In this document: one piece after another, positions 12,775-25,587 of the stretch | Numbering within the stretch: the stretch's first letter is position 1 | How the letters are laid out: every line of letters begins with the position of its first letter | Origin: Auanema rhodensis | Taxonomy: Eukaryota; Nematoda; Chromadorea; Rhabditida; Rhabditidae | DNA: 64,000 nt | Assembly: GCA_964057225.1 (NCBI GenBank) | Contig: OZ059894.1 | Span: 17,886,476-17,950,475, forward strand | Direction: 5' to 3' | Translations under genes and position numbers: made by a program | The notes under the pieces: model-generated | The model's input: only the letters and a program-made list of their open reading frames with translations | Database searches by the model: none | Told to the model about the DNA's origin: nothing

Positions 12775-13920
12775 GCCTGAAAAAAGATTTTGATCAATAA
12801 TCAGCTTGTCTTCATAAAGCATAAATGAGAAGACGATGAAAAGGAATTTGCCAGAATTATGGAGTAAATGAAGACGATAGGGTGCGGCGTGGAATGATAC
12901 ATAACTAGGAATTCGATAAAAAAATTATCGAATGATTGAAATCGTTTAAAGTTTCTTTTCGAGAAACAGGTGCGGATGCTTGTTCGCCTTGACAGTAACA
13001 GAAGCCCATGCTTGTTGTGTACTAAACGTAGACATCGCCATAATACAGCTGATGCTGTACAAAAACGCGAAAAGAATTACCCATGTAGAAAGAACACAAC
13101 TATATTCTGCTTTGTCACATGAGACAAAAAGCTGAAATGACCAGCTGATCATTATGCTAGAGAGGTGGGTTTGACATCGAGTCAGTTTAGGACCAAAAGC
13201 CGGAAATGGGTTGTATGAAGTCAAGTGATAGCAAACGATAACGTTTCTTTAATAGTCGAAAGGTTATTGTGCTAACTGGAATTGTGCAAACAAAACATCG
13301 TTAAAAATCATCTTTTCACTGATGTTATTGCTTAAGCGGCTACTTTTCCAGACTTCCATTGTGGTTGGTGTGCCACCGTTCCGAGCCCACGAGAACCAGC
13401 TATTCAAAAATGCAGAAAGGCAGGGTTTTGCCCAATGCAAGTTGAAACGTCGTGCAACCTCTGGTAAAAAGAATGCTAGGAATTCATTAAATATATTAAA
13501 AATTAAAATTATTTGATTTCACAAAATATATTGTTTCTTCTTTAGTTGTAATCACTCATTCAAATATCAATATCACAACTTTTAAGTTTTTTGATTTGAC
13601 TTCCAAGTTTGAAATTAGGAACAACTTGCCTATTAAACTTCAATTCCATTCTTTTATCCATATTTTGATTTTTTGAAAATGAGGAAAATATACCTCATAC
13701 GGTAAATCTCTTTTGAAATTTAGATGAGCATTAAGAAAAAAGACATACGATGGGTAGGAAAGGAAATTTAAATAAGAAATGAAGTTCATTAACTAATGAA
13801 GATGAAGATTATGTTTTCTGTTTCACCAGAAGACAATTGATTCGGGGAGATTGTGTGTACGAGATGGGTGGTAACACGAGGGAAGGGCACGTTGCTGGTC
13901 CTTCAATCGCAAAGAATTCC

Positions 13921-13928
13921 TTTATATA
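13921..13928 (-). promoter_or_regulatory. TATA-like element upstream of the cytochrome b5 gene
   Basis: On the minus strand the site reads CTATATAAAGG, a good match to a TATA box, within a less AT-rich patch. If used, transcription would start near 13890 and give an outron or 5' UTR of about 1.1 kb before the acceptor next to the cytochrome b5 ATG at 12774. TATA-like strings are frequent in AT-rich DNA, so this is only suggestive. Confidence 0.35.
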
Positions 13929-15406
13929 GGGGTGTCTCCCTGGGAGGAGGAATACTTAGAGAAGCCGTCAAACATAGATTCTCGTACATCGTCAAAGTAC
14001 TGGAGACAACAGACTGCTAGACATTTCAACGACACGTCGTTGGTGCACCCAAAAGGAAGATGTCATCGTGTCTTAGACGATAATTACATTGTTCAAGATT
14101 GAATATATGATAACGGTTTGTCAGATGATTACTTGTTAGACTGAAATTCTACTTATTTCGTATGAATTTAAGCGGATTACCTGAGGTTAGGTATCCGCAA
14201 TGCTTTATTCACGTGAAAACAATTAAGGCTGCGTTGACAGGCATATGATGGATGGAGAGAGTCGAAGACATCGACAGACCATGCTACCTTTCTGTGCAAA
14301 GTTCAGCCAGTGACTGAAGGAAAAACACCCAGTCTGAAAGTTTTTGGAAAGGTCTTTTTCAACTTTTTCTACACTTTGCATGTGTCTGCCTGATTTCACA
14401 TGAGATTCGTCTCGATGTCATATCGAGATTGAATGCCATGTTCTTAATATGTTTATGAGCTAATATATGTGTACTACTTGTACATCTTATGATATACTTG
14501 CCGTGGACATTCAGAAACTAAGAAATTGCTAGCAAATAGTTCAAACAAGAGTTGTTAGCTGTGCGAATTTTGTGATAAATTGAAAAAAATCAAAGAACAA
14601 CTCTGTTAAAACAAAAAAAATAGGCAGGTCTGCACACCGAAGGGCTATCCCCATGGGGGCAAAGTTTTTTTCAATTGGAAATTCAACAACAGCATTCGAT
14701 CCGGTTAATCAAATTTTGAAGAAATTTTTAATTTCATGAACATAGTAAACAAAGATCGAAAATCATTAAAGTTTCATTGTATCCTGTATGAAGGATTCCC
14801 CCGTCACCATTTGTCGTCATCACATCGTTTGCAGCAGTAGTTGCAGCATTTGTGTTAGGCATCGGATTCCACGAATCATTTGGTACGACTGATTACAAAC
14901 TGTACTGTCATCATGCATATCAATGAGTTTTTTTGACTTGAAATCAATCAAATTGCGTTATCATATACCTACTCTCGTATATTGGAAACAGACTTTTTCT
15001 TACTTAATTTTTAAGAATCCTGAAAAGAAAAAGCAAAATAATACAACAGAAAAGTATATTTCAAAGACATTTTGATCATATTTTTCATGTATATAGTCTA
15101 GTTGTTACTGCATATATCATATAATGGTCAATATTATAAGATTCTTATAAGAAGATATCTAGTAAAATCTATTATCGCTGATGGGGTCAGACACTACCGT
15201 ATATCATAGATGTTGCTTCTCTATATCAATTGATGCAGTTCCTGTCTTTTATGTACGTCTGCTGTTTTTTTTGCAAATTTATAAAAGAGCGCAGATATAA
15301 AAAAATAATTTTTTTATTACATTTTACAAAAAAAAAATATTTATAACATACATGAGACTTATTTGTTTATAAAATAATCATTGATTGACAACTACATACA
15401 ATTCCC

Positions 15407-15409
<3 letters not shown>

Positions 15410-15443
<34 letters not shown>
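15410..15443. repeat. (TC)n microsatellite
   Basis: Essentially perfect TC run of about 17 units in intergenic DNA. Confidence 0.95.
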
Positions 15444-15447
<4 letters not shown>

Positions 15448-16180
15448 ATAAATTATATAATTCACGTGATTTACTATTTCCTTTTTTTTCATTTATCTAA
15501 TAACATTATTTGGATGAATTTTGGAAAAATAAAGATAAAGAGAGAATCTTGAAGAATTATCTCTCATGTTTTACTTATTTTTCTTTTGTCTGTGTAGTGG
15601 ATATGATAACAAACTCTATGTTTCTTGAACGAGATCTATTTTTTCTCGACTATACTTAATCTGACCTCTCCAATTTTATTTAAAAATTTGTTTATAGTGT
15701 CATTGGGAAGTACAATGACAAATTTCTAAAGTTAATTTTCAACTTTTGAATCAAAATTTAAAAATACTATTACTTTGGAATGATGTACGATGAACCATAA
15801 TGGTATAAAGAAATTTCAACTTTTAAGAACAATTACAATAGAAGAAAGTTGTAATTTCAAGTCTTTCAATCATACCAATGACTTCCTTAAGTTTTTCCCT
15901 TTCATTTGATTCTGTTAAAGTTTCAACCTATCAGACAACATTCTGACACCATTCAGATACCATTCAGACACTATTCAGAAGCATTGTCGTCTTTTGTTCC
16001 TTAGCTAGTTAGATGTCATACCAAAGCCGTTCACATGAACTAGCAGAACGTCCTCGTGTGCTACTTGAACCCAAGAAAATACTTGGATCTGACGCACCTT
16101 CAAAAGAAAAGAAAGAAAATGATACCATAATGGAAAAGTATGCTTGTCTCGATGCCACGTGATAATTGTAAGTGCTTTAT

Positions 16181-16202
16181 CATCATCATCATCATCATCA
16201 TC
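16181..16202. repeat. (ATC)n microsatellite
   Basis: Perfect ATC run of about seven units; on the other strand it forms a poly-Asp stretch in a spurious open frame. Confidence 0.9.
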
Positions 16203-18250
16203 CAACTACGTAATCACCATCCTACGTCAGCTTGTCTGATTTCTTTCGTTTCCTTTTCTTTATGTTTCTTCTTCCTCTTCGACTTTATCTATCATTGTTC
16301 ATTCTGTCGGGATACTACGACTTCAAAACTTTTCATTGTCGGCTCCTTGATTCTCCTTAGTCGGTTTCTAAAAAATCTTTGATGTCAAATATCTATCAAG
16401 CAATGTCCACTCTTCTCTCATTTCTTTTCTAACAGATCTTTTCAGAATTTAATGAACAATCATTCTCTGTCATGTCAACTGAAATTTTTATAAAAATTAA
16501 AAAAAGAAAAAAAGTTTAATGAAATCCAATGAATCAAAGCTCATCCCATATATACTATGTATATTCAATTAATAATACAAACATATTAAATAAATAAAAT
16601 AAAAAGTTAACAGAAATATAATATTCAACTATATGAACTATGAATTGAATAAAAATATTGAACGGAACTATATTATCATCTGACTATTTGCAACTTTAAA
16701 ATACACACAATGATAATGATTTTGCAAATAAAATCTTTTTTTGTCACATTATATACTTAACTATGTAATATCTTTTACTAGAGCGCATACTCAAGCAGCC
16801 TTAAGACATTTCACATGAAGAGAAAAGATATTTTTGAATTTTAGACACGTGATTACATCATTCATCACTTGCACATAACAATTTCATATTTTTTTATTAT
16901 TATTTAAAATATTTGAACTTTTGAATTCACAAGCTATGACAAGTTTGGCTTAATAGGGTCACAAGGATTACAAATCTAAAATTAGAAAATGATTAAGATT
17001 CAAGACAAGTAAGACATAATATTTGCTTTTTGAGCATAGATGAGCTAATTTCGCTTTGCTATTTTCTCAGAATTTAATGCAAGAAGCAAGGAATTGGATT
17101 AACGTTGTTGGATATTTTTGAGTTACATCTTCTTCTTTTTTCATCTGAATATAGGTCATGTATTGAATATTTTTATATATTAATACATATACGTATATTA
17201 AAATATTATAATTATATATATGTTTTTGTTATAAATTATTTTATAAGCTTTATAAAAAGGACTACTTCTTTTATGAGAATACGATGAATATACCCTATTA
17301 CTTTATGGATTCTCAAAAACCTATAGCTTTGCCAATTTTTCCAGCCGTGAACTGTTTCGATTTTTTTTCTTATATAGTATTTCCTCTTATTCTATCAGTT
17401 TTCTCTCGTTTTCCCACACTTCTTTTTCTCCAATTCTTATAGAGAATGATAGCGATTTTCTTCGGCTGCTATATCATTCTTTCAACAATTTTGTTTTCTA
17501 ACGATTCAAAAGTGGAATTATTTCTAAATTTTTTTTTGAAGAAAATACCTTAAATGAAATAAATAAATTGCCAAAATGATATAATATACGTTTATTATTA
17601 TAAAAACATTGAGAAATGTGAGAATGAGTTTCTTTAAAAGAGATAAAATTTAATTTTTCATTGTAAATTCTAATATTTTTTTATAATAAATAGGTTTGTT
17701 AATTGAAAAACAAAAGAAAATCTATTTGATCTTCATTCCACATAATTCAAACTATCAACTATCTTTTGATAATCATCTGAACGAATTATATATTTTCATA
17801 TATTCATTCATAGGCAAATGTTTATATCGGATTGTGTGAGAGATGAGAAAGGCAGCAGAAACAGAGTAGAAATATGAAGAAGACTTGGGTCTTGGAAGAA
17901 AAGGATTTTGGGAAATTCCACTTCACACAAGTCTTGTCTATCAACCTGGTTCTTAGACTATCGTATCTTCCAACTATGTGAAGATGGAATGTTGTCTCGT
18001 TGTGCTGGAAGAAATTGTTTAGAAAGAGAGAAGAAGATGAAGAAGACATATACATTTAAGTCGATAAAAATATATTTACTATTGCTTCAATGAGATATAA
18101 TCATATGATTACCACGTGTCTTTTCTTTTTCGTTTAAAGATACATTTATTTCTTCCCTTAGGGTTAAATGATACAGATGAAGAACACGTGGAAAGCATAC
18201 TGTTCCTTTTTAAGAGAACAGGTGGAATTCCTAAAGACTAGCATATGAGA

Positions 18251-18331
18251 AGATACCGAGAGAGGGAGAGAAAGAAAGAGAGAGAGAGATGAAGATGAGA
18301 AAGAGAGAGAGAGAGAAAGAGAGAGAGAAAA
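18251..18331. repeat. GA-rich purine tract
   Basis: About 80 bp of nearly pure purine on the plus strand, mostly GAGA with AAAG and GAT interruptions. No coding sense in any frame. Confidence 0.9.
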
Positions 18332-20790
18332 ATGAAAAAGACATTCAGGTGCATCTTCTAAGCATTAAAGAGAATTGTTTGATATTTCAAAAAAAAGTGA
18401 TTTTACATCTTTTGCTTTCATTTGACAACTATGTATACGTAAAAGATATAAAACAATTTTTTTCTTAAACAGATTCTTTATGTGATCTGTTTCCTTTTTT
18501 CGATATAATGATACATACGTCAACTTTGATGTTGATGATACTATTACATAGGAAGGCTTACTGCGGTTGACGCCCATTTTCGTATAAACTTCAAAATATC
18601 TTATAGTAAAAGAAATGACTAGTTTATATAATTTATATTTTATAATAGTTTCCTTTACACAATTTTCTATAAAACATTTGAAAAAAAAAGTTCAATTGTG
18701 GTCAATCTTAATTGATAATACTGTAGGATATCGTAATCATGGCTGTTCACAAAGTGATCGTTTTGTTGTAGAGGATTCGCTTAATAGGATGAAACGACAA
18801 ATTATCTTAAAAACAATTGGAACCTAGATATGAAATTACCAGATCTCCTTCTTTATTTTCTTCAAACTATTCATGTAACTTTTCAAATTTAGTTTAATAG
18901 TAAAAAGAAAATAAAACGTTGACCATATTTCTGCACATTATGAATCGAACTGGATAATTTCCTTTGTTTTTATGTGATTACATGATTAGAATTAATAATA
19001 TAAACAATGAAAAGATGGTGATGACTGTAAGAAGAATAAGAAGAAAGAGAAGATCGACGTCCTTCAGTAGAACACGTGCAAACTTCAGATGATCAGAACG
19101 CGTTTTTATTGGTGGATTGAAAGACAAATCGATCTGCCTTGAAGGGATTTTCGTGATTTTACTTTAAAAAGTCAATTTATCAGCTTTTCATTTTAAAAAT
19201 TCTCTTCCTAGTCTGCCAAGCCATGTTTTCATCTACCATTCCCAACAACGTAATTTATCAAAATGAAAGGGAACAAGCTTGTTCGAAACATAAGACTTCA
19301 GTGGTATAGAACCTAAGCTTTCCCTTTAAACAAAGCAACAAAATGTATTTTTTAAATTTTTTTCTTCGCAAAAACGGCTAAAAAATAATTTCGAAGAAGC
19401 AATTAGTTTATTTTCTTCATTTGTTGGGTGCAAATTGTGGTCGACCACTGAGAAATACGATTTAACCCAAACAGACAAGGGATGGTGCTTGTCCTTCGTT
19501 CTCTGCCTGTATCTCGTCTGAGATAAACACGATATACGCACGTGATTACATTCATGTTTTTGTTCTTCTGGGAAAAAAATAAAAAAAAATTTGCCATTTC
19601 AGTCATTTTTTTAACTTTTTTTTCTTCTAATCTTCTAAGGTTATTGAACTAATTTAATAAGTAAAATAATATTTTGTAATATGTACATCCGGAATATTAA
19701 AGGTGCGAATAGGTTCTAATGATATTTCATGTTACATTGATAAAATAAATTATTAATTTGATAAGATTACCATTTGGGCTAATATGGAATGTGATTTCTG
19801 ACCCAGTGAAAGTACAAAAAAAAGCGAAAGTAACACTACTGATAGTTCACTGTGATCATTTATAATTTTTTTTTGTTTGATAATTCAAAAATTATTTTCA
19901 AGTTAAATACAAAACAAATAAATTTTTTAAAAAAATCTTTGGAGTATTTCATAAATGTTCATTATCATTGTGTTCATTTATTTATATATAAATCTTATAG
20001 CCAATGAATTATTATTTTCTGAAAAGCTAAATAGCTTCGTTACTTTCATTATAAGATTTGATTTGAGTCAGATTTGCGTACAATTCGGAGAAAGGAAATT
20101 TAAGGTTGAGAGAAAAGATTTTTCTGAGAATTTTTTGGGTGCAAAGCACTTATACTGACCAGCTTGGTCTGAAGCAGCTTCTTTTGCAAATGACCATGAG
20201 AACTGTCTTATCTTGATGATTGATGATCATTTGCACGTTCATCTAACGATAACTGAAAGCTTCGTTCTAATCGATCTTATTGTTCTAGATAACTTCTTGA
20301 TATATATTAATTCTAAAACATTTTTTTTCTTCAACAACCAACATCGGCTCAAAAATGGTTAAGTAGTTTGCAACTATTCTGAAATTCAAATGAAATTACG
20401 GGCTAACGAATGAAATATTTGAATTAAGTTTAAGCTGCTCTCTACGTTCAGAATATTAATCATTACTTCATCTAGCAATTATTTCATTTTTTTCTTCAAG
20501 TTTGTTATAAATAATAATATATAATTTAAGTTTTAGTTTTAATTTAATTGATTTATGATATGACTGTTAAAGTATTTGAAATTCGGACAAGCATCCGTCA
20601 GTGTCTGGCAATCGAAGAATAAAGTTTGAAGTTGGTCAACGAAAAAGAGATTAAATTGATTTGATACACAGACATATAAGATCTGAAATGACTGTTGCAA
20701 AAAAAAAAAAAAAGTTGTTTCAGAGTCTTAGACATTCATCTGTGTAGAAGAGTATATACATACGTTTCAGTCAAAAACTGTATCTTTAAA

Positions 20791-20826
20791 GAAGAAGAAG
20801 AAGAAGAAGAAGAAGAAGAAGAAGAA
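20791..20826. repeat. (GAA)12 microsatellite
   Basis: Twelve perfect GAA units, about 1.3 kb upstream of the small secreted-peptide gene. It is a homopurine tract of the kind that can form triplex DNA, but nothing here shows that it does. Confidence 0.95.
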
Positions 20827-22094
20827 AGATAAATATAATTTTTTTTAGTTATTTCATTAAACAAAAATTCATCTTTTCAGTCGAATTATTACTTTTCCAT
20901 TTAGAAAATTATAGAAATAATTAATATGGAAAATTCAAAAAAGTAGAAAAGATGAGAATATATCATTAAAATAAGAGAGAGGAACAAGAAAATGCTGTCA
21001 AAGATCGCCTAAGCTTAAGCTTCTGTCCCCGCCCTCCTTTGAAGGTGCATTTCAAAGAGCTCAGTAAGCCGAAGACTTAATTTTACGACGTCGAGCACGT
21101 CTGTTTAAATTCTCTCATTCATCTGAATATTTCTTATGTTTCAATATTGAGATGTTGAAATCTCATATAAAACTAGGAATGTTGTGTGTGCTTCATTTCA
21201 ATTTGAATTTTCCATTAATGAGATCAAACGATCATTTTATTTTTACTTCTTTCGATGAACGCTTGTATTCTTAAGTATAGCCAGACTTCAAAATTTTGAA
21301 ATCTTTTGTGTTTATTTTGCTTTAAAAACGTGTTTTGAGCATTTTTTTAAACACAAAAAGCATATAAACGCTTTTATTTTATGAGTATATATAAAGTTGA
21401 CCAGTATATTAAAATAGATTGAAAAAGAAAACTTTTAAAGTTAGTTTTTCTCCTTTTTTTTTCAAATTTTATATTAAAGAAATATTTTTTAAAGAAATTA
21501 TCATGTTCTATGAATAAATATAATTCAAAAGATAACTTTTATTAAATCTATTTCATGGCCAATTTACACAGTTTATTAAAGTTCCATTTTAGTTTTTATC
21601 ACTTTTTTCCGTAAAAAATAAAAATAAAATTCTTGCTGATAATTTGCAAGTATTCATACATACATATATGTAGTAATTTACATTGTTTTTCTCATTTTTT
21701 TCTATAAAAATTAATAAAAATGATTGTTTTTAATTTTTAAAATATACAAGAATAGAATATATAATATTAAAAAAAAATATATTGTTTAATTTGTATATGA
21801 TTCTACTAAAGAAGCTAAAAGTATAACAAATACAAAATAATAATAATAATATCAAAAGAAAACAGAATTTAATGAGATAAAGTTGTGGATATCATGTTGT
21901 TTTCTACCAATTATGCCATATGTAAATCATTTTCGAGGAATATAATATGATCCGTTTTCAATTATTCTTTCGTTGTTATACGCTTTATTCAAGTCTTATT
22001 CAGTTTTCAATTGAGAAGAATACAGAAGATATTTCTCAATTCTTATTCATTTTCTTTAAAATAATTTAAATTTCAACTTTTTTTTCTTTCAGTC

Positions 22095-22361
22095 ATGAAA
22101 TTCTCTATTATTCTTGTCTGCTTTTTCCTTGTTGTATCTGCATCTTCGGCTTACCTGAAGCCACCACAATATTTCCGTTTCCGTCGTTTAGGAGATGAAT
22201 TGACTTCAAGTGATGTAAGTTTCTATTTTTTTAAATCCTGTGATTTGTTTCTTTAAAAGATTTATTACTAAAAATTTGAGCATTGTTTTCAGCTTCTACG
22301 CCAGTATCGAACCCGTCCATTGAGTCCTGTCATGTACATGGGACTTGGAAAAAAGAAATAG
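22095..22361 (+). CDS. Small secreted peptide precursor, neuropeptide-like
   Basis: Two exons, 22095-22214 and 22293-22361, with a 78-bp GT-AG intron in phase 0, give 62 residues. The ATG follows a TTTTTCTTTCAG acceptor by two bases, pointing to trans-splicing. Residues 1-19 are a clear signal peptide (MKFSIILVCFFLVVSASSA). The remainder has the marks of a prohormone: YLKPPQYFRF followed by Arg-Arg, a short acidic spacer, then a C-terminal segment PLSPVMYMGLG followed by Lys-Lys-Lys at the very end. Gly plus basic residues is the usual signal for cleavage and C-terminal amidation, so a peptide ending in ...MYMGL-amide is plausible; the first segment lacks a Gly. I cannot match it to a named NLP or FLP family. 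A polyadenylation signal follows. Confidence 0.75.
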
Positions 22362-22974
22362 ATCTTCAGAAAGTGAAGGCAGCTCTTTTGATCTCATATA
22401 ACTTTTGTAATGATGTGTGAACAATAAATGGTTTTTCTTTAAAAGTTTAAGTTAATTCTAAGTTTTAATAAAGTCCTCAGGCAAAATTCAAAAAGAGAGA
22501 GAGAGAGGAAGAGAATGAAGCAGATTAATTCTTGGTACTTAAGTTCAGTGCCACGAAAGGATTAGCGTTAAGGAAGAAAAAACTTTCCAGATTCCCAAGA
22601 AATCAATTATTACGATAGAATAAGGATGTAGATGAATATAAAAAAATTTATTTATAAAACACATTTGAAAATATATTCATTTTCATACCCAATAAGCCAA
22701 CGATATGTTTTGAAAGTTTGGTATAAAAAGATTAAACTTGTGAGAAAGTATTCAGGAAACATAAAGAAAAAACGGAAAATATCACAATTGTTGGGTCACA
22801 ATATATATTTAAATACATATATATGTATTATTATTTTACTGAACTAATAGATGTTTTCTTAGTTCAGATATAAACAGAGAAAAATAAAATGTTTTTTTTT
22901 CTTTAAAAATGAGAAAATAGATATAGATAACAACAAGAAACAAGAAATAAAATAGAATTTTAAAAGACAAAATA
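22362..22974. other. Convergent intergenic gap
   Basis: About 610 bp between two genes that end toward each other. It holds the AATAAA signal of the secreted-peptide gene and otherwise AT-rich sequence with a short GA run near 22495-22515. No gene is supported. Confidence 0.6.
22423..22428 (+). terminator. Polyadenylation signal AATAAA
   Basis: Canonical hexamer 62 bp after the stop codon of the small secreted-peptide gene. Confidence 0.7.
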
Positions 22975-25587
22975 TTAAAACAAATAATATATAAATGAAT
23001 TTATAATTATGGGAATGATTAAAGAATAATTTTGGAACATTAAACTACCAGTAGCTGTGAATTCATCTCTATTACAGTTATCTCCTTCACAAGCACACAT
23101 TACTTCTTCATACTCGTTTTGCATCCATTTTCTTGCACAGCCTCGCTGAATCTGTAGAAGAAGATTTGAACGAATGATTGTAATAAATTGAAAAAATATT
23201 AATGAGATAAAGGTTTTTAATCAAAAATCTTTCCAAATAATATTAATTAATTACCATTGATGCATCTGTGACATTTATACATCCTTGCTTTTCTGACATT
23301 GATTGGAAGGATGAACCTCTATTCGGCGAATTTAAGTAATGTCTTTGAGCTGCATAAGTGCAGAAATGTCCTAGAAAACGTTAAATTTAATTAAATTTTT
23401 CCATTAAAATTGCCTAATTACCTATGCATTTGCTCTGTTTACAAGATGAAGTAACGGAAGTATCTTGTGAATTAATCTCGCAATTCACACAAGAAAACAA
23501 AGGCAATGAATCAGATCTGAAAAAGAAAAATAGTTTCATTTTAATAAATGGAAAAACTTTTTTTTTACTTTGCAAAGAAAAAAAAGTTTTATTTCAGCTT
23601 ACCCTAATGATCGTGATCGTAACACACCATCTCTAGCCAGAGGTATTCCATAAGTTGGTTTGGCATATGCATTGCACATGTTTGTGGAGCATATACAGTG
23701 TCTTCTCGGTTTGCCTGCTCCTCTGCAAAGCAGTTTTATCAACTTCATATCCCAAAATTAAATTTTACCTGGACATTGTGACACACAGCTTATTACGATA
23801 TGGAATCAATTCAGGACCTTTGTGGAAAAAAGGTAAAGCTGGTGGTCCATATCCACAACCAGCAGCACCAGTTGTTGAATCTTCATGACACCTAAGATAA
23901 GAATATGAATATTTTTTCCAAAAAATATACAAAAACTCACCAATGTCCCTGACATGTATCTCCACATTCTGGATCTCGATCCGTACATTTCCTACATGTA
24001 ACTTCTCGCCTTTTCAAAGGTCTAACATATATATTGTTGTTGCAAAAATTTCCTAAAAAAAATCAGAAAATTAGTTTTATTTTTAATTATAATAATATTA
24101 TACTAACCGGTACATACACATAATATATGATCAGAAAAATTATCATATTCACAACCAAGAAATGTTCGTGGTGAACGACGTAAACAGCCTATAATGAACT
24201 GTTAAATGATTTTATAAAGAAAAATGATTACAAAACCTTTTGTTATCCGAAAAACACCTTTCTCTTCTGTTGGTTTCTTTTCAATAAAACACTGGTTCGA
24301 AGCACATGATCCCATCTAGAAATTTAGTTATAATAAATTTAAATAATTTGAATTTAAATGCCAAACAGTTGTTTTAATTTATTCAAATTCAAATTTTCAC
24401 GTAATATTCATTTTCCTCAAAACTTTCTTTATTTTTGTTTCATTTTCAGACACGGTTGTTTTTTCGTTGTTTTGTTTTTCAAATATTTTTTTAAGATTTT
24501 TACTTACTTCCCAAAACAAAGTAAAATCTGAATTCCTAACACTCTTACAATAACCATATTTAGCACGTTAAGAAACGATTTAGTTCTAGCAGAAACTCAA
24601 ATTGTTCACCTATTCATCAAGCAGAGCAATACCAACAGGAACAATAATTCTTTTGATTCAGTTCTTGGTGGTATTTCAGATCTTGTTTCTGGTATTAGTA
24701 ATCTGAGTCACATATTGCGAACAACTCTCTTTTGGTGTGCAAATGGGGGTGGCCGGAACAAACGGAATCGTAGCCGCAGCGTTTGGTGCATGTAGTGCAC
24801 TTCCTATTCCATACACCATCATCGATTGGTTAAATGAAAGCTGAGAGGAAACTTTTTTTTTTCGAAAATAAATACAAAATATTATTTTGATCAAACACTT
24901 TAAATATAAAAAAGTAAATAAAATATTTTGTGTAATATTGAAAATCAAGCTACACAGCAGTATGAATTGAGTTTTTCTCAATTATAAAACTAAATGTGTG
25001 AAGTTAACGAAATGTTTACACTTATATATTCCCTATGTGCTGACCAAGATATCTTTAATATATATATATTGAGAGAAGCTTTGCCATTTTTAACTGTGGC
25101 AAAGAAGATCTTCTAATATAACTAGCTATGCATCAAACGACTGTCATTATTGGTCATACATATACGTGCATCTCGCCATCTAACGACAAGGCAAATGAGA
25201 GAATTCGTCTTCAATTGCTTCAGCAAGGACAGCAAAAAGCATTGATAAATACACACGGGGTAATTTTGACATTCAATGACAGGCTACTAGACCCAATACA
25301 ACATACTCTCCAAAAAAGCTTTTTTTTCGGTTGTCAATGAATATATAAATATTCTTTTTTGAACTTTAGCGTCAACTTTAGCGTCTTGAGGTGATATCTG
25401 AGGAGCAAAAGAATGAAAATGAAAAAAATATTTCGTATGACAACGATTAGGTGATTGCCAATGAAGTATGTACCTGACAGTTGCAATGCTCATTGTGACA
25501 TGTACCAGAACATGAGTAGCAGTGTCCCTCTGCTGTTACAAGCGGTAAAGTGGTTTGAATCAGAAATAAACCAAGAAGCAAATTCAT
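22975..25587 (-). CDS. Secreted, probably GPI-anchored protein with three Ly6/three-finger-like modules
   Basis: Nine exons join in phase to about 338 residues: first exon 25587-25474, a 1.16-kb intron, then exons near 24315-24237, 24195-24110, 24050-23942, 23890-23770, 23722-23602, 23517-23432, 23370-23255 and 23150-22975. Residues 1-19 are a signal peptide (MNLLLGLFLIQTTLPLVTA). Three cysteine modules follow; each opens with CxxC (CYSC, CRKC, CVNC) and closes with CxC-x4-CN (CVCTGNFCN, CICSTNMCN, CACEGDNCN), the ending typical of Ly6/uPAR three-finger domains. The last 20 residues are hydrophobic after a short polar spacer and run to the stop, as in GPI-attachment signals. The likely place is the outer cell surface; ligand unknown. 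A TTTCAG acceptor lies about 30 bp upstream of the ATG, with a nine-codon upstream open frame between. The long first intron could hide an extra exon. Confidence 0.78.

Larger units (their letters stand above)
12775..22094. other. Long non-coding stretch with a possible upstream promoter region
   Basis: About 9.3 kb with no supported gene. The first 1.5 kb (about 12850-14300) looks less AT-rich than its surroundings and contains a TATA-like site at 13921-13928 facing the cytochrome b5 gene. Beyond that the DNA is AT-rich with a TC run (15410-15443), an ATC run (16181-16202), a GA-rich tract (18251-18331) and a GAA run (20791-20826). Open frames are short and lack splice partners or family motifs. 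No tRNA, rRNA, snRNA or spliced-leader RNA gene was recognised by eye. Confidence 0.5.

Noticed and set aside
12946-13224. Minus-strand frame with hydrophobic stretch upstream of cytochrome b5
   Set aside because: No in-phase join to the cytochrome b5 exons and no recognisable domain.
24680-24850. Cys-rich reading (KCTTCTKRC) on the minus strand inside the first Ly6-gene intron
   Set aside because: The frame that is Cys-rich lacks a good acceptor, and the flanking exons already join in phase and complete the first Ly6-like module without it. It remains a weak candidate for an alternative exon.
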